Assembly: GCF_001905505.1 (NCBI RefSeq)
Contig: NZ_LIPG01000008.1
Location: 124,001 to 188,000, forward strand
DNA length: 64,000 nucleotides
Direction of reading: 5' to 3'
Origin: Streptomyces sp. CB02058
GTDB taxonomy: Bacteria > Actinomycetota > Actinomycetes > Streptomycetales > Streptomycetaceae
The translations under genes were made by a program, and so were the position numbers. The notes under the pieces are model-generated. The model was not told the origin of the DNA. It ran no database searches and saw only the letters and a list, made by a program, of their open reading frames with translations. The stretch's first letter is position 1. Every line of letters begins with the position of its first letter. Positions 1-8,936 of this stretch are shown here, one piece after another.

Positions 1-194
1 AACGGGCCAGGGACATGCAGTTCAGGCCCTTGCCGGTCACGGCCGAGCACGGCGTCAAGGCCGGCCGCCTCCCCCCGCTCCACCACGACCCGTTCGACCG
101 CATCCTCGTCGCCCAGGCCCAGACGGAGGGGCTGACGATCGTCACCCGCGACAAGTGGATCCCCCAGTACGACGTGCCGGTCATGCACGCCTGA
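1..194 (+). CDS. PIN-domain (VapC-like) toxin, C-terminal part
   Basis: Only the last 63 residues lie in the window, with the reading frame open from base 3 to a TGA at 192-194. The segment reads through LPVTAEHG, then HHDPFDRILVAQA and LTIVTRD, and stops shortly after. This is the typical end of a small PIN-domain RNase: the DPFDR aspartate and the following TRD aspartate are metal-ligand positions in VapC-like toxins. Known family members cleave tRNA or mRNA and are neutralised by a cognate antitoxin encoded just upstream, which would be outside the window. The family is clear from the motifs; whether a partner antitoxin is present cannot be seen. Confidence 0.8.
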   Translation, partial: RARDMQFRPLPVTAEHGVKAGRLPPLHHDPFDRILVAQAQTEGLTIVTRDKWIPQYDVPVMHA

Positions 195-213
195 CCACCC
201 CCGCACACGACGC

Positions 214-257
214 GATCCGGCCCCGGGGCGTTTGGAGGAACGCCCCGGGGCCGGATC
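214..257. terminator. Bidirectional hairpin terminator
   Basis: A perfect 19-bp inverted repeat (214-232 and 239-257) with a 6-nt loop lies between two convergent genes: the PIN toxin ending at 194 and the ABC permease ending at 279. It is GC-rich with no clear U tract, as is usual for Streptomyces. It probably stops transcription from both sides. Confidence 0.85.
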
Positions 258-278
258 AGTCATCCTACGGCCGGGCCG

Positions 279-2861
279 TCACCCGTCGGTGGCGATCGCG
301 TTCAGGACGTTCATCCGGCCGGCCCGGAAGGCCGGGACCAGTGCGGCGAACAGTCCGACGAAGGCCGAGGCGACGAACACGGTGACGATCGTCGGCCAGG
401 GGATCTCCAGGACCTCGAGCCCTTCCAGGGCCAGCAGCTTCTGGGCCGAGGTGCCCCAGCCCATGCCCAGGCCGAGTCCGAGCAGCGCGCCGAAGAGGGC
501 GATGACGACGGACTCCAGCCGGATCATGCGCCGCAGCTGGCGGCGGGAGAGGCCGATCGCCCGCATCAGGCCGATCTCGCGGGTCCGCTCGACCACCGAC
601 AGGGCCAGGGTGTTCACCACTCCGAGCACCGCGACGATGATCGCCAGGGCGAGCAGGCCGTACACGATGTTCAGCAGCTGGCCGATCTGGTCCTTCAGGT
701 CCTCCTTGAAGTCGGCCTGGTTCTGGACCTTGTACTGCGGGTAGGCCGCGAGCGAGCTCTTGAGGGCGGCGTACGCCTCCTTCTCCTTGCCGTCCTCCGC
801 CGACGCGAACATGATCATGTTCTTGGGCATGCTGTCGGCGTCGACGTACCGCTCGGCGGTGGTGACGTTGGTGTAGTTCGCGCCCCGGTCGACGTTCGTG
901 TCGTCCGAGGTGATCGCGGCGACCTTCAGCTTCGCGGTGTCGCCGGCCTTGAAGGCGACGGTGATGTCGTCGCCGACCTCGATCCCGTGCAGGGCGGCGT
1001 AGTCCGATCCGACCGACATGGAGTCGGCGCCGTACGCCTTCGCCAGGTCACCGGCGGTGGTCTTGCGCCGCAGGTCCCGCGGGTACGTCGGGTCGGCGGC
1101 GGTGACCTGCTCGTCGGCGGTCGAGCCGTCGGGGTTGGTGAACGTCGCGGAGAGCACCCGGTAGTCCGTGACGTGCTCGATGCCGGGGACCTTCTCGATG
1201 GCCTGTGCGGCCTGCGGCACGATGAGCTGGCCGGTGTTCGACTGGACGATGAAGTCCGTGCCGACCGACTTGTCGAGCTCGTCGGTGGCCGAGGCGACCA
1301 TGGACGAGCCTACGACCGACAGGCACGCCACCAGGGCGAGGCCGATCATGAGGGCCGCGGCGGTGGCTCCTGTACGCCGGGGGTTGCGCAGCGCGTTGCG
1401 CTCCGCCAGCCGCCCGACCGGGCCGAAGAGCCGCAGGACGACGGCGCCGAGCACCCGCACGACGACACCGGCGAGCAGCGGGCCGATCACGATGAAGCCG
1501 ATGAGGCTGAGGACCACGCCCAGGCCGAGGTAGAGCGAACCCTCGCTCGCCTCGTCCGCCCGGGTCGCCGTCCACAGGCCCGCGGCACCGGCACCGGTGA
1601 GGACCAGGCCGAGCGCGGCCCGTACCCAGCCGGACCTGGCGTCCGCCGGGGTGCCGGCGTCGCGCAGGGCGGCCATCGGGGAGACCTTCCCGGCGCGGCG
1701 GGCCGGGACGTACGCGGCGAGGACGGTGACGACGATGCCGAGCGCCAGCCCGATCGCCGGTGTCGTCCAGGCGATGGTGAGGTCCCTGGTGGACAGCTCC
1801 ATGCCCACGGCGCCCATGAGCTTCATCAGCCCGACGGCGAGCCCGATGCCCGCGCCGACGCCGAGGACCGATCCGACGACGCCCAGGAGCACCGCTTCGA
1901 CCAGCACGGACCGGTTGACCTGCTTGCGGCTGGAGCCGATGGCCCGCATCAGGCCGATCTCGCGGGTGCGCTGGGCGACCAGCATCGAGAAGGTGTTGAC
2001 GATCAGGAAGATGCCGACGAGGAAGGCGATCCCGGCGAAACCGAGCATCGCGTACTTCATGACGTCCAGGAAGGAGCCCATGGAGTCCTTGCCGTCCGCC
2101 GCGGCCTCCTCCTGGGTGCGCAGCTTGTACGAGGCCGTGTCGCCGAGGGCGGTGGCGACGTTCTTCTTCAGCAGGGTGTCGCTGACGCCGGGTTCGGCGG
2201 TGACGGAGATGTGGGTGAAGACACCGGGGGCGCCCAGCAGCTTCTGCTGTGCGGTGGCGGTGTCGAGGTAGACGACGGCCGCACCGGGGTTGGTCACGGT
2301 GAAGGAGGCGATACCGCTGATCCTCGACCTGATGTCACCGGTGACGGCGATCGTGCGCACCTCGTCGCCGATCTTCAGGTGGTGCTTCTCGGCGGTGTCG
2401 GCGTCGATCATCGCCTCGGTGGGGCCGCGCGGGGCGTGGCCGGAGGTGATCTCCATGGAACGCAGGTCGTTCCCGGTCCAGTTGCCCGCGATGGTCGGGG
2501 CGCCGGTGTCCGAGCCGAGGTTCTTGTCGCGGCTGTCGACGAGGGTCACGGACATGCTGGTGACCGCGCCCTCGGCCTTCTTCACACCCTCGGCGCCGGC
2601 GACCTCGGCCACGACGGACTCGGGGAGCGCCTCGGGCTTGCCGTTCTCCGGGAGGTCGTCGACGGAGGTCGCCTTCTTCGGGCTGACCGTGACATCGGCG
2701 GACGTCACCGCGAAGAGCTTGTCGAAGGTGGTGTTCATGGTGTCGGTGAAGACGAGCGTGCCGCAGACGAACGCCACCGACAGCAGGACCGCGATGGCGG
2801 AGAGCGCCATCCGCCCCTTGTGCGCGAGGAAGTTGCGCATCGAGGTCTTCCATACGGTCAT
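279..2861 (-). CDS. ABC transporter permease, FtsX/MacB type (860 aa)
   Basis: Long membrane subunit of a MacB/LolE-like ABC system. It starts with a membrane segment near residues 17-40 followed by a large extracytoplasmic MacB-type domain. Three FtsX transmembrane segments (about 270-400) contain the conserved TREIGLMRAIG motif, then come further segments and a second extracytoplasmic domain. A second FtsX block near the C-terminus repeats TREIGLMRAIGLSRRQ. This duplicated arrangement is usual for the roughly 850-aa actinobacterial family, which works mechanically (export or lipoprotein/peptide handling) rather than as an importer. The ATG at 2861 overlaps the stop of the upstream ATPase by 4 bp (ATGA), so the two are translationally coupled. 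The substrate is unknown. Confidence 0.93.
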   Translation of the reverse strand: MTVWKTSMRNFLAHKGRMALSAIAVLLSVAFVCGTLVFTDTMNTTFDKLFAVTSADVTVSPKKATSVDDLPENGKPEALPESVVAEVAGAEGVKKAEGAVTSMSVTLVDSRDKNLGSDTGAPTIAGNWTGNDLRSMEITSGHAPRGPTEAMIDADTAEKHHLKIGDEVRTIAVTGDIRSRISGIASFTVTNPGAAVVYLDTATAQQKLLGAPGVFTHISVTAEPGVSDTLLKKNVATALGDTASYKLRTQEEAAADGKDSMGSFLDVMKYAMLGFAGIAFLVGIFLIVNTFSMLVAQRTREIGLMRAIGSSRKQVNRSVLVEAVLLGVVGSVLGVGAGIGLAVGLMKLMGAVGMELSTRDLTIAWTTPAIGLALGIVVTVLAAYVPARRAGKVSPMAALRDAGTPADARSGWVRAALGLVLTGAGAAGLWTATRADEASEGSLYLGLGVVLSLIGFIVIGPLLAGVVVRVLGAVVLRLFGPVGRLAERNALRNPRRTGATAAALMIGLALVACLSVVGSSMVASATDELDKSVGTDFIVQSNTGQLIVPQAAQAIEKVPGIEHVTDYRVLSATFTNPDGSTADEQVTAADPTYPRDLRRKTTAGDLAKAYGADSMSVGSDYAALHGIEVGDDITVAFKAGDTAKLKVAAITSDDTNVDRGANYTNVTTAERYVDADSMPKNMIMFASAEDGKEKEAYAALKSSLAAYPQYKVQNQADFKEDLKDQIGQLLNIVYGLLALAIIVAVLGVVNTLALSVVERTREIGLMRAIGLSRRQLRRMIRLESVVIALFGALLGLGLGMGWGTSAQKLLALEGLEVLEIPWPTIVTVFVASAFVGLFAALVPAFRAGRMNVLNAIATDG

Positions 2862-3646
2862 GACGTCCGCCCGCGCGCGTCGAAGTCCTTCATCCGGTCC
2901 AGGACCTGCTCGGCCGTCGGGTTCTGCATCTCGTCGACGAGGGAGCCGTCCGCGAGGTAGAGCACCCGGTCCGCGTAGGAGGCGGCCACCGGGTCGTGGG
3001 TGACCATGACGATCGTCTGGCCGAGCTCGTCGACCGACCTGCGCAGGAAGGACAGCACCTCGGCCCCGGCCCGCGAGTCCAGGTTCCCGGTGGGCTCGTC
3101 ACCGAAGATGATCTCCGGGCGGGCGGCGAGGGCACGGGCCACCGCCACACGCTGCTGCTGGCCGCCGGAGAGCTGGGTGGGCCGGTGCTTCAGCCGCTCG
3201 GCGAGGCCGACGGTCTCCACGACCTGCCGCAGCCAGGCGGCGTCGGGCTTGCGGCCCGCGATGTCCATCGGCAGCGTGATGTTCTCGATCGCGTTGAGCG
3301 TCGGGAGCAGGTTGAACGCCTGGAAGATGAAGCCGATGCGGTCGCGGCGCAGCTGGGTGAGCTTCTTGTCCTTCAGACCGGTGATCTCGGTGTCGGCGAG
3401 GTGGATCTGCCCCGAGGTCACGGTGTCCAGACCGGCGAGGCAGTGCATCAGCGTCGACTTGCCCGACCCGGACGGACCCATGATCGCCGTGAACTGCCCA
3501 CGGGCGATGTCCACATCGACGTGGTCGAGCGCGACGACCCGGGTCTCCCCCGCCCCGTACGCCTTGACGACCTGCCGCGCCCGCGCTGCGACGGCCGTAC
3601 GCCCTCCAGTGTCCCCGTGCCTGGGAATGGTTACAGCCGTTGTCAC
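2858..3646 (-). CDS. ABC transporter ATP-binding protein, MacB/LolD type (262 aa)
   Basis: ATPase partner of the following FtsX-type permease. The Walker A motif GPSGSGKST, signature LSGGQQQR and Walker B stretch ending GDEPTGNLDSRAG are all intact, and the NLDSRAG form is characteristic of the MacB/LolD branch. The frame is open to 3748, but I place the start at the GTG at 3646 because an AGGAG lies about 8 nt upstream of it, and the extra N-terminal residues are low-complexity and Arg-rich. The gene is first in a two-gene operon reading leftward and overlaps the permease by 4 bp. It is divergent from the MFS gene across a 364-bp spacer. Confidence 0.93.
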   Translation of the reverse strand: MTTAVTIPRHGDTGGRTAVAARARQVVKAYGAGETRVVALDHVDVDIARGQFTAIMGPSGSGKSTLMHCLAGLDTVTSGQIHLADTEITGLKDKKLTQLRRDRIGFIFQAFNLLPTLNAIENITLPMDIAGRKPDAAWLRQVVETVGLAERLKHRPTQLSGGQQQRVAVARALAARPEIIFGDEPTGNLDSRAGAEVLSFLRRSVDELGQTIVMVTHDPVAASYADRVLYLADGSLVDEMQNPTAEQVLDRMKDFDARGRTS

Positions 3647-4010
3647 GGTAATTCTCCTATGTCGGTCGATGCGTGGACGTCTCTGCGTACGTTCCGAGTC
3701 TGGTGCGCGAGGGGGGTCCGGCGCGCTGGTGCCCAGCGCAGTCTTCACAGGGGGTTTTCCCCACCCCGCCCCCTGCGGCCGGCCACATCCCCCCGGTACA
3801 GGAACACGCTAGGGAACGGGGCCCCCGTCTCTCGTCCTCCGGCGGGAGGAACCGCCCCCGGCCCCAAGTACGGAGCTCCCCCTAAGGGTTCGGGACCGCC
3901 GGCCAGGACCTGGGTAGGGGGTCGTCCGCCCCTCGGCCACCGTCTCCCGTACGGCCGCCTGCGGTGAGACAGTGTCCTCCGGGAAATAGATGCATAGGGA
4001 AGGAACCCCT
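3647..4010. promoter_or_regulatory. Divergent intergenic region between ABC exporter and MFS exporter
   Basis: A 364-bp spacer with no supportable gene; the short frames across it are Arg/Pro-rich and not coding-like. It must carry the outward promoters for both transporters. I find no convincing -35/-10 pair. The AT-richer patch GGGAAATAGATGCATAG near 3981-3997, just ahead of the MFS start, is the only weak -10 candidate. Confidence 0.4.
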
Positions 4011-5606
4011 GTGGGCGGCACGGAAGGCGTCGGCGGTACGGAGAGCCAGGAAGCGGTGCCCGGGACACCACCCACCGGCACGGCACCGGACGCGGTGCGC
4101 GCCCGCCGCCGGGTCGCGGCGGCCCTGATGCTCGGCATGGGCCTCGCCGCCCTGGACGGCACGATCGTCGCGACCGCCGTCCCCCAGATCGTCGGCGACC
4201 TGGGCGGCTTCGCCGTCTTCTCCTGGCTCTTCTCCGGCTATCTGCTCGCCGTCACCGTCACCCTGCCGGTGTACGGGAAGCTCTCCGACACCTTCGGCCG
4301 CAAACCCGTCCTGGTCGCGGGCATCATCCTCTTCCTGGTCGGCTCCGTCCTGTGCGCCGCCGCCTGGAACATGGCCGCGCTCATCGCCTTCCGGGTCGTC
4401 CAGGGTCTCGGCGGCGGCGCCCTCCAGGGCACCGTGCAGACCATCGCGGCCGACCTGTACCCCCTCAAGGAGCGCCCGAAGATCCAGGCCAAGCTCTCCA
4501 CGGTCTGGGCCACTTCGGCGGTGGCGGGGCCCGCGGTCGGCGGGCTGCTCGCCGCGTACGCCGACTGGCGCTGGATCTTCCTGATCAACCTGCCCGTCGG
4601 CGCGGTCGCCCTCTGGCTGGTGGTCCGCCACCTCCACGAACCGGCCCGGCCGCGCCCCGCCACCCGTCCCCGGGTCGACTGGGCGGGCGCCCTCGCGGTG
4701 TTCGCGACGGGCGCGCTGCTGCTGACCGCGCTCGTCCAGGGAGGCGTCGCCTGGCCGTGGCTCTCCGCGCCCTCGCTCGGGCTGCTGGGGGCGAGCGCCG
4801 CGGCGGCCGCCCTGACCGTCGTCATCGAGCGACGGGCCGCCGACCCCGTCATCCCCGGCTGGGTCTGGCGGCGCCGCACCATCGCCTCGGTGAACCTGGC
4901 CCTGGGCGCGATGGGGCTGCTCATGGTCGCGCCGACGGTCTTCCTGCCGACGTACGCCCAGTCCGTCCTGGGGCTGGGCCCGATCGCCGCCGGGTTCGTC
5001 CTGTCGGTGATGACGCTGAGCTGGCCCGTGGCCGCGGCCCTCTCCGACCGGGTCTACAACCGGATCGGCTTCCGCCGCACCGCGATCACCGGCATGTCCG
5101 GGGCCCTGCTCGTCCTGCTCTGCTTCCCGCTGCTGCCCTATCCGGGCGCCGCCTGGCAGCCCGCCCTGCTCATGCTGCTGCTCGGCGCGACCCTCGGCCT
5201 CTTCCAGCTTCCGCTGATCATCGGCGTCCAGTCCACGGTCGGCTGGACCGAGCGCGGCACCACCACCGCCTCCGTCCTCTTCTGCCGCCAGGTCGGACAG
5301 AGCCTGGGCGCCGCCCTCTTCGGCGCCGTGGCCAACGGCGTGCTCGCCGGCCGGCTCACCGCCGCCGCCGTCCCGGGACTGCCGGGCGACCTGGACGCCG
5401 TCTCACACGCCCTGGAGGCCCCGGCGTCCCTGTCCGCCGCCGCGACGGACCATCTGCGCCGGGCCGTCGACACCGCGGTCGACCATGTCTTCGCGGGCGC
5501 CGCGGGCGCCGCCGTACTCGCCCTGCTGGTCCTCGTCCTCCTCGCCCCGCGCCGCTTCCCGGTCCTGGACGAACACGGAGACACCTCCCGTACGCCGAAG
5601 GACTGA
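4011..5606 (+). CDS. MFS multidrug exporter, DHA2/EmrB-QacA type (531 aa)
   Basis: Proton-driven drug/proton antiporter of the 14-TM DHA2 subfamily. The first helix carries the family motif LDGTIVATAVPQI, followed by motif A-like GKLSDTFGRKPV in the loop after TM2 and motif C-like glycines in TM5 (VAGPAVGGLLAAY). Its length is normal for the family. An in-frame ATG exists at 3990, but the GTG at 4011 is preferred because AAGGA sits 6 nt ahead of it. It is monocistronic, with no adjacent regulator. The substrate cannot be told; such proteins usually export cationic or amphipathic drugs, antiseptics or endogenous metabolites. Confidence 0.92.
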   Translation: MGGTEGVGGTESQEAVPGTPPTGTAPDAVRARRRVAAALMLGMGLAALDGTIVATAVPQIVGDLGGFAVFSWLFSGYLLAVTVTLPVYGKLSDTFGRKPVLVAGIILFLVGSVLCAAAWNMAALIAFRVVQGLGGGALQGTVQTIAADLYPLKERPKIQAKLSTVWATSAVAGPAVGGLLAAYADWRWIFLINLPVGAVALWLVVRHLHEPARPRPATRPRVDWAGALAVFATGALLLTALVQGGVAWPWLSAPSLGLLGASAAAAALTVVIERRAADPVIPGWVWRRRTIASVNLALGAMGLLMVAPTVFLPTYAQSVLGLGPIAAGFVLSVMTLSWPVAAALSDRVYNRIGFRRTAITGMSGALLVLLCFPLLPYPGAAWQPALLMLLLGATLGLFQLPLIIGVQSTVGWTERGTTTASVLFCRQVGQSLGAALFGAVANGVLAGRLTAAAVPGLPGDLDAVSHALEAPASLSAAATDHLRRAVDTAVDHVFAGAAGAAVLALLVLVLLAPRRFPVLDEHGDTSRTPKD

Positions 5607-5763
5607 GGGCCGGCCCCGGGACAACTGGCGCGTTACCCACGGTAGTTCACCCATAACGCTCCCCCTCCGCCATACCCGCGAGTAACGTACGCGCTCCCGA
5701 CAGCGCACCCGCGCCACCGCCTTGCAGCCCGCCCCGGGCCCGAGCCATGCAAGGAGCACCGCC

Positions 5764-6237
5764 ATGCCGCACGACTCGCACCCCCACCCGGTGCGGCCCC
5801 ACCGGCCCCCGCCACCCTCGTATCCCGGCGACTACCTCATGCCCTGGCAGAGCTCACCACCACCGCCACCGCCCGGCGAGCCCGCCACCGGCCCGCGCCC
5901 GGCCCCCGCGCCCGGACGCCACGGCGACCTGCGACGGCTGCGCGCCGCCTACCGCCTGCTGCGCCGCGTCTCCACACTCACCGCGCTCGGCTACTTCACC
6001 CTCTTCCTCGTGCTGTCCGGCTACGCCCCCGGCCTGATGACCCGCCCCGTCGGGGACAGCGGACTCACCACCGGCCTCGCCCTCGGCCTGGGCCAGCTCC
6101 CCGTCGCGCTCGCCGCCGTCGCCGTCTACGAATGGACCGCCCGCCGCACCGTCGACCCGCTCTGCGCCGGGCTCCGCGACCGGGCCGCACCCACCGGCCC
6201 ACCGGCCGGCGACCGCAGAAGGGGCACGGACCGGTGA
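5764..6237 (+). CDS. DUF485 small membrane protein, symporter partner (157 aa)
   Basis: The N-terminal 55 residues are Pro/His-rich. Two transmembrane helices follow: one around YFTLFLVLSGYAPGLM and one around LALGLGQLPVALAAVAVYEWTARR. This is the YjcH/DUF485 architecture that accompanies acetate permease ActP. The start is the ATG at 5764, with AAGGAG 7 nt upstream. Its stop overlaps the GTG of the next gene (GTGA), so the two are coupled. The function of DUF485 proteins is unproven; the constant pairing with SSS-family symporters suggests an accessory or stability role. The Pro-rich cytoplasmic head is longer than in the E. coli protein. Confidence 0.85.
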   Translation: MPHDSHPHPVRPHRPPPPSYPGDYLMPWQSSPPPPPPGEPATGPRPAPAPGRHGDLRRLRAAYRLLRRVSTLTALGYFTLFLVLSGYAPGLMTRPVGDSGLTTGLALGLGQLPVALAAVAVYEWTARRTVDPLCAGLRDRAAPTGPPAGDRRRGTDR

Positions 6238-7841
6238 ACGGCTTCGAGGAGTCCGCCCGGACGCTCTCGCTGACCGCGTTCATCGCCGTCGCCAGCATCA
6301 CCCTGCTGCTCTGCGTCATGACCGGACCCGACCGCGACGACCTCGACGGCTTCTGCGCCGGCTACCGCTCGCTCTCACCCCTGCCCGGCGGCCTCGCCAT
6401 CGCCGGCGACTACCTCTCCGCCGCCACCGTCCTCGGCACCACCGGAGTCATCGCCCTCACCGGCCACGACGGCCTCGTGCTCGCCCTCAGCACCGCGCTC
6501 TCACTGGTCCTGCTGATGTTCCTGCTCGCCGAACCCCTGCACCACGCGGGCCGGTTCACCATGGGCGACATGCTCACCCGGCGCACCCCCGGCCGCGCCG
6601 CCCGCATCGCGTCCTGCGCCGTCACCCTCGCCGCACTGCTGCCGCTGATGGTCGTCCAGCTCTCCGGCAGCGGCGACCTGCTCGCCTTCATGCTCGGCTT
6701 CGACGGCTCCGGCTTCCGCACCGGATCCATCATCACCCTCGGCATCCTCATGATCGGCTACGCGGCCATCGGCGGCATGCGGGGCACCGCCGTCATCCAG
6801 ATCATCAAGACCCTCGCACTCCTCGGCGCGGGACTCCTCGTCTCCGCACTCGTCCTCGACCGCTTCGACTGGGACACCGCCGCACTCCTGCGCGCCGCCA
6901 CCGCCGGCAGCGGCGCCGGCAGCGCCTACCTGCACTCCGGGCTCCAGTTCGGCGGCAGCGACCTCGACATGATCAGCTCCGAACTGACCGTCGTGCTCGG
7001 CGCCGCCTGCCTCCCCCACATCACCATGCGGATGACCGGCGCGAGCGACGCCCGCGCCGTCCGCCGTTCCCTCTCCTGGGCGGTCGGCGTCGTCGTCGGA
7101 CTCTGCCTGCTCCTCGCCGTCATCGGCTTCGGCGCCGCGGCCCTCGTCGGACACGACCGCATCACCGCCGCCGGAGCCCAGGGCAACAGCGCGATCCTCC
7201 AGGTCACCGGAGCCGTCGCGGGCGGAGGCAAGGCCGGGGCACTCGTCGTCACCACCATGACCACGGCGATCTTCCTGACCCTGCTCGCCTCCGTCGCGGG
7301 AATGATCCTGGCCTGCGCCAACTCCCTCGCCCACGACCTCCTCGCCCACGGCCTGCGCCCCGGCAGACCCATGAACGACCGGCGCGCCACGGCCACCGCA
7401 CGCGGCGCGGCGATCGGCGTGGGAGCCCTCGCCATCGCCCTCGCCGTGCCGGCCAGACACTGGAACGTCCAGGCCCTGGTGACCCTCTCGTTCTGCATCG
7501 GGGCGTCCGCCATCGCCCCGGCGCTCGTCTACAGCATGTTCTGGCGCCGCTTCACCCGCACCGGCCTGCTCTGCACCCTCATCGGCGGCACCGCCTGCGT
7601 ACTCGTCCTGATCACCGGCACCAACCTGGTCTCCGGCTCCCCCGGCTCCGTCTTCCCCGACCGCGACTTCAACTGGTTCCCGCTCACCACGACCGGCCTG
7701 GTCTCCATCCCCTTCGGCTTCCTGGCCGGCTGGCTCGGCACCGTACGCGGCCGGAACACCGACCCCGCGGAACAACGCCGGCAGTACGAGGCCGCGGAAC
7801 CCTGGATCCTCGCGGGAGCCCCGCCCGCCGGACGACGGTGA
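6234..7841 (+). CDS. Cation/acetate-type sodium:solute symporter (535 aa)
   Basis: SSS-family secondary transporter close to ActP. About 13 hydrophobic helices are visible. The hallmark AGDYLSAATVLGTTG lies near residue 60, followed by a MGDMLTRRTPGRAAR segment and the mid-protein LPHITMRMTGASDARAVRRS block that is typical of acetate/pyruvate permeases. The start is the GTG that overlaps the DUF485 stop. Likely substrates are acetate or other short monocarboxylates with Na+ or H+; the exact substrate is inferred from family only. It is convergent with the coiled-coil gene, with just 9 bp between their stops. Confidence 0.9.
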   Translation: MNGFEESARTLSLTAFIAVASITLLLCVMTGPDRDDLDGFCAGYRSLSPLPGGLAIAGDYLSAATVLGTTGVIALTGHDGLVLALSTALSLVLLMFLLAEPLHHAGRFTMGDMLTRRTPGRAARIASCAVTLAALLPLMVVQLSGSGDLLAFMLGFDGSGFRTGSIITLGILMIGYAAIGGMRGTAVIQIIKTLALLGAGLLVSALVLDRFDWDTAALLRAATAGSGAGSAYLHSGLQFGGSDLDMISSELTVVLGAACLPHITMRMTGASDARAVRRSLSWAVGVVVGLCLLLAVIGFGAAALVGHDRITAAGAQGNSAILQVTGAVAGGGKAGALVVTTMTTAIFLTLLASVAGMILACANSLAHDLLAHGLRPGRPMNDRRATATARGAAIGVGALAIALAVPARHWNVQALVTLSFCIGASAIAPALVYSMFWRRFTRTGLLCTLIGGTACVLVLITGTNLVSGSPGSVFPDRDFNWFPLTTTGLVSIPFGFLAGWLGTVRGRNTDPAEQRRQYEAAEPWILAGAPPAGRR

Positions 7842-7850
7842 ACCCCGCGC

Positions 7851-8747
7851 CTACTCCACCGGCCCCGCCACCGCACGCCCCGTCAGAGCCGCCAGCGAAC
7901 TGCGTACGTGCGCCATGTGCGCCTGCACCTCCTCGCGGCCCTCCTCGTGCTCCCGCAGCACCCGCTCGGTCTCCCGCACGATCCGCTCCTCCGCCACCCG
8001 GGCCGCCGACACCAGCTCCGCCGCCCGCGCCTCCGCGTCCTCCTGGCCGTGCCTGGCCGCCTCCTCCGTGTCCGCGAGCTCCCGCCGCGCCCGCGCGAGC
8101 AGCGCCTCACCACGGGCCGTCAGCTCCGCCTCGCGCTCCGCCGCGGCGGCCTCCGCCGCGGCGAACCCGGCGTCCGCCGCCTTGCCCCGGTCGCCGTGCT
8201 CCTGCTCCTGGTGCGCCAGCACGCTCGCCGTACGCCGACGCGTCCCGTCCATCTCCGCTTCCGCGGCCCCCCGCACCTCGGCCGCCTCCCGGCGCGCGTC
8301 CTCCACCAGACCGGCGGCCGAACTCCGCGCCCCGTCCAGCACCTCGTCCGCAGCGGCGTCCGCCGCCGCCCGCGCCACGCCCGCCTGCTCACGCGCCGCC
8401 TCACGGACCTCCCGGCCCGCCGAGTCCGCGGCGTCCCGCAGCGCCTGCCCCTCCTCCTGCGCGGCGCCCAGCACCGCCTCCGCCTCGGCCTCCGCCAGCG
8501 CCAGGATCTGCCGCGCCCGCTCCCCCAGGGACTGATACGTCTGCGGAGCGAGGGACGCGACCACCTCGCCCAGCCGCGCCGACTCCTCGGCCAGCTCATC
8601 GGCCAGCGCCGTCAGCCGGGACAGCCGCTCCAGGGCCCCGTCCCGCTCGGCGGACAGCGAGGCCACCATGCGGTCCACCTGCTCAGGACGGTAACCACGC
8701 CCCCGTACACCCACGAAACCGTGCCCGGACACCGGTCCACCACTCAT
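7851..8747 (-). CDS. DivIVA-like coiled-coil protein (Streptomyces 'cellulose-binding' family, 298 aa)
   Basis: An Ala/Glu/Arg-rich protein that is almost entirely coiled coil. The N-terminus GHGFVGVRGRGYRPEQVDRMV resembles the DivIVA-domain entry motif, in which a Gly-Tyr turn is followed by a heptad helix. The rest (residues 40-290) is continuous helix with Ala in core positions. In Streptomyces such proteins are often labelled cellulose-binding, a name with little functional support here. Polar-growth scaffolds such as DivIVA, Scy and FilP share this character, so a cytoskeletal or membrane-curvature role is plausible. It lies downstream of the SUKH/deaminase genes but is separated from them by a terminator. 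Confidence 0.75.
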   Translation of the reverse strand: MSGGPVSGHGFVGVRGRGYRPEQVDRMVASLSAERDGALERLSRLTALADELAEESARLGEVVASLAPQTYQSLGERARQILALAEAEAEAVLGAAQEEGQALRDAADSAGREVREAAREQAGVARAAADAAADEVLDGARSSAAGLVEDARREAAEVRGAAEAEMDGTRRRTASVLAHQEQEHGDRGKAADAGFAAAEAAAAEREAELTARGEALLARARRELADTEEAARHGQEDAEARAAELVSAARVAEERIVRETERVLREHEEGREEVQAHMAHVRSSLAALTGRAVAGPVE

Positions 8748-8885
8748 CCCTGAAGCCCTCTTTCCCGCTCTCCGACTCCCCGACCATGACGCAATACGTC
8801 AAGGATGCGGTAATTGGCCCGGAAGTCGGAATCGATCAGCCGCTTTCAGGACGTAAGCGTTCCGGATCACAGAACCGCACACAAA

Positions 8886-8916
8886 AGGCGCCTGCCCCCA
8901 AAAGGAGCAGACGCCT
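8886..8916 (-). terminator. Rho-independent terminator of the SUKH-4 fusion gene
   Basis: Read leftward, the hairpin arms GGCGTCTGC and GCAGGCGCC pair around a short loop and are followed at once by TTTTGTG. It lies 20 bp after the stop at 8937. This is one of the few hairpins here with a real U tract. Confidence 0.85.
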
Positions 8917-8936
8917 CTCGCACACAACCGGTCGGA

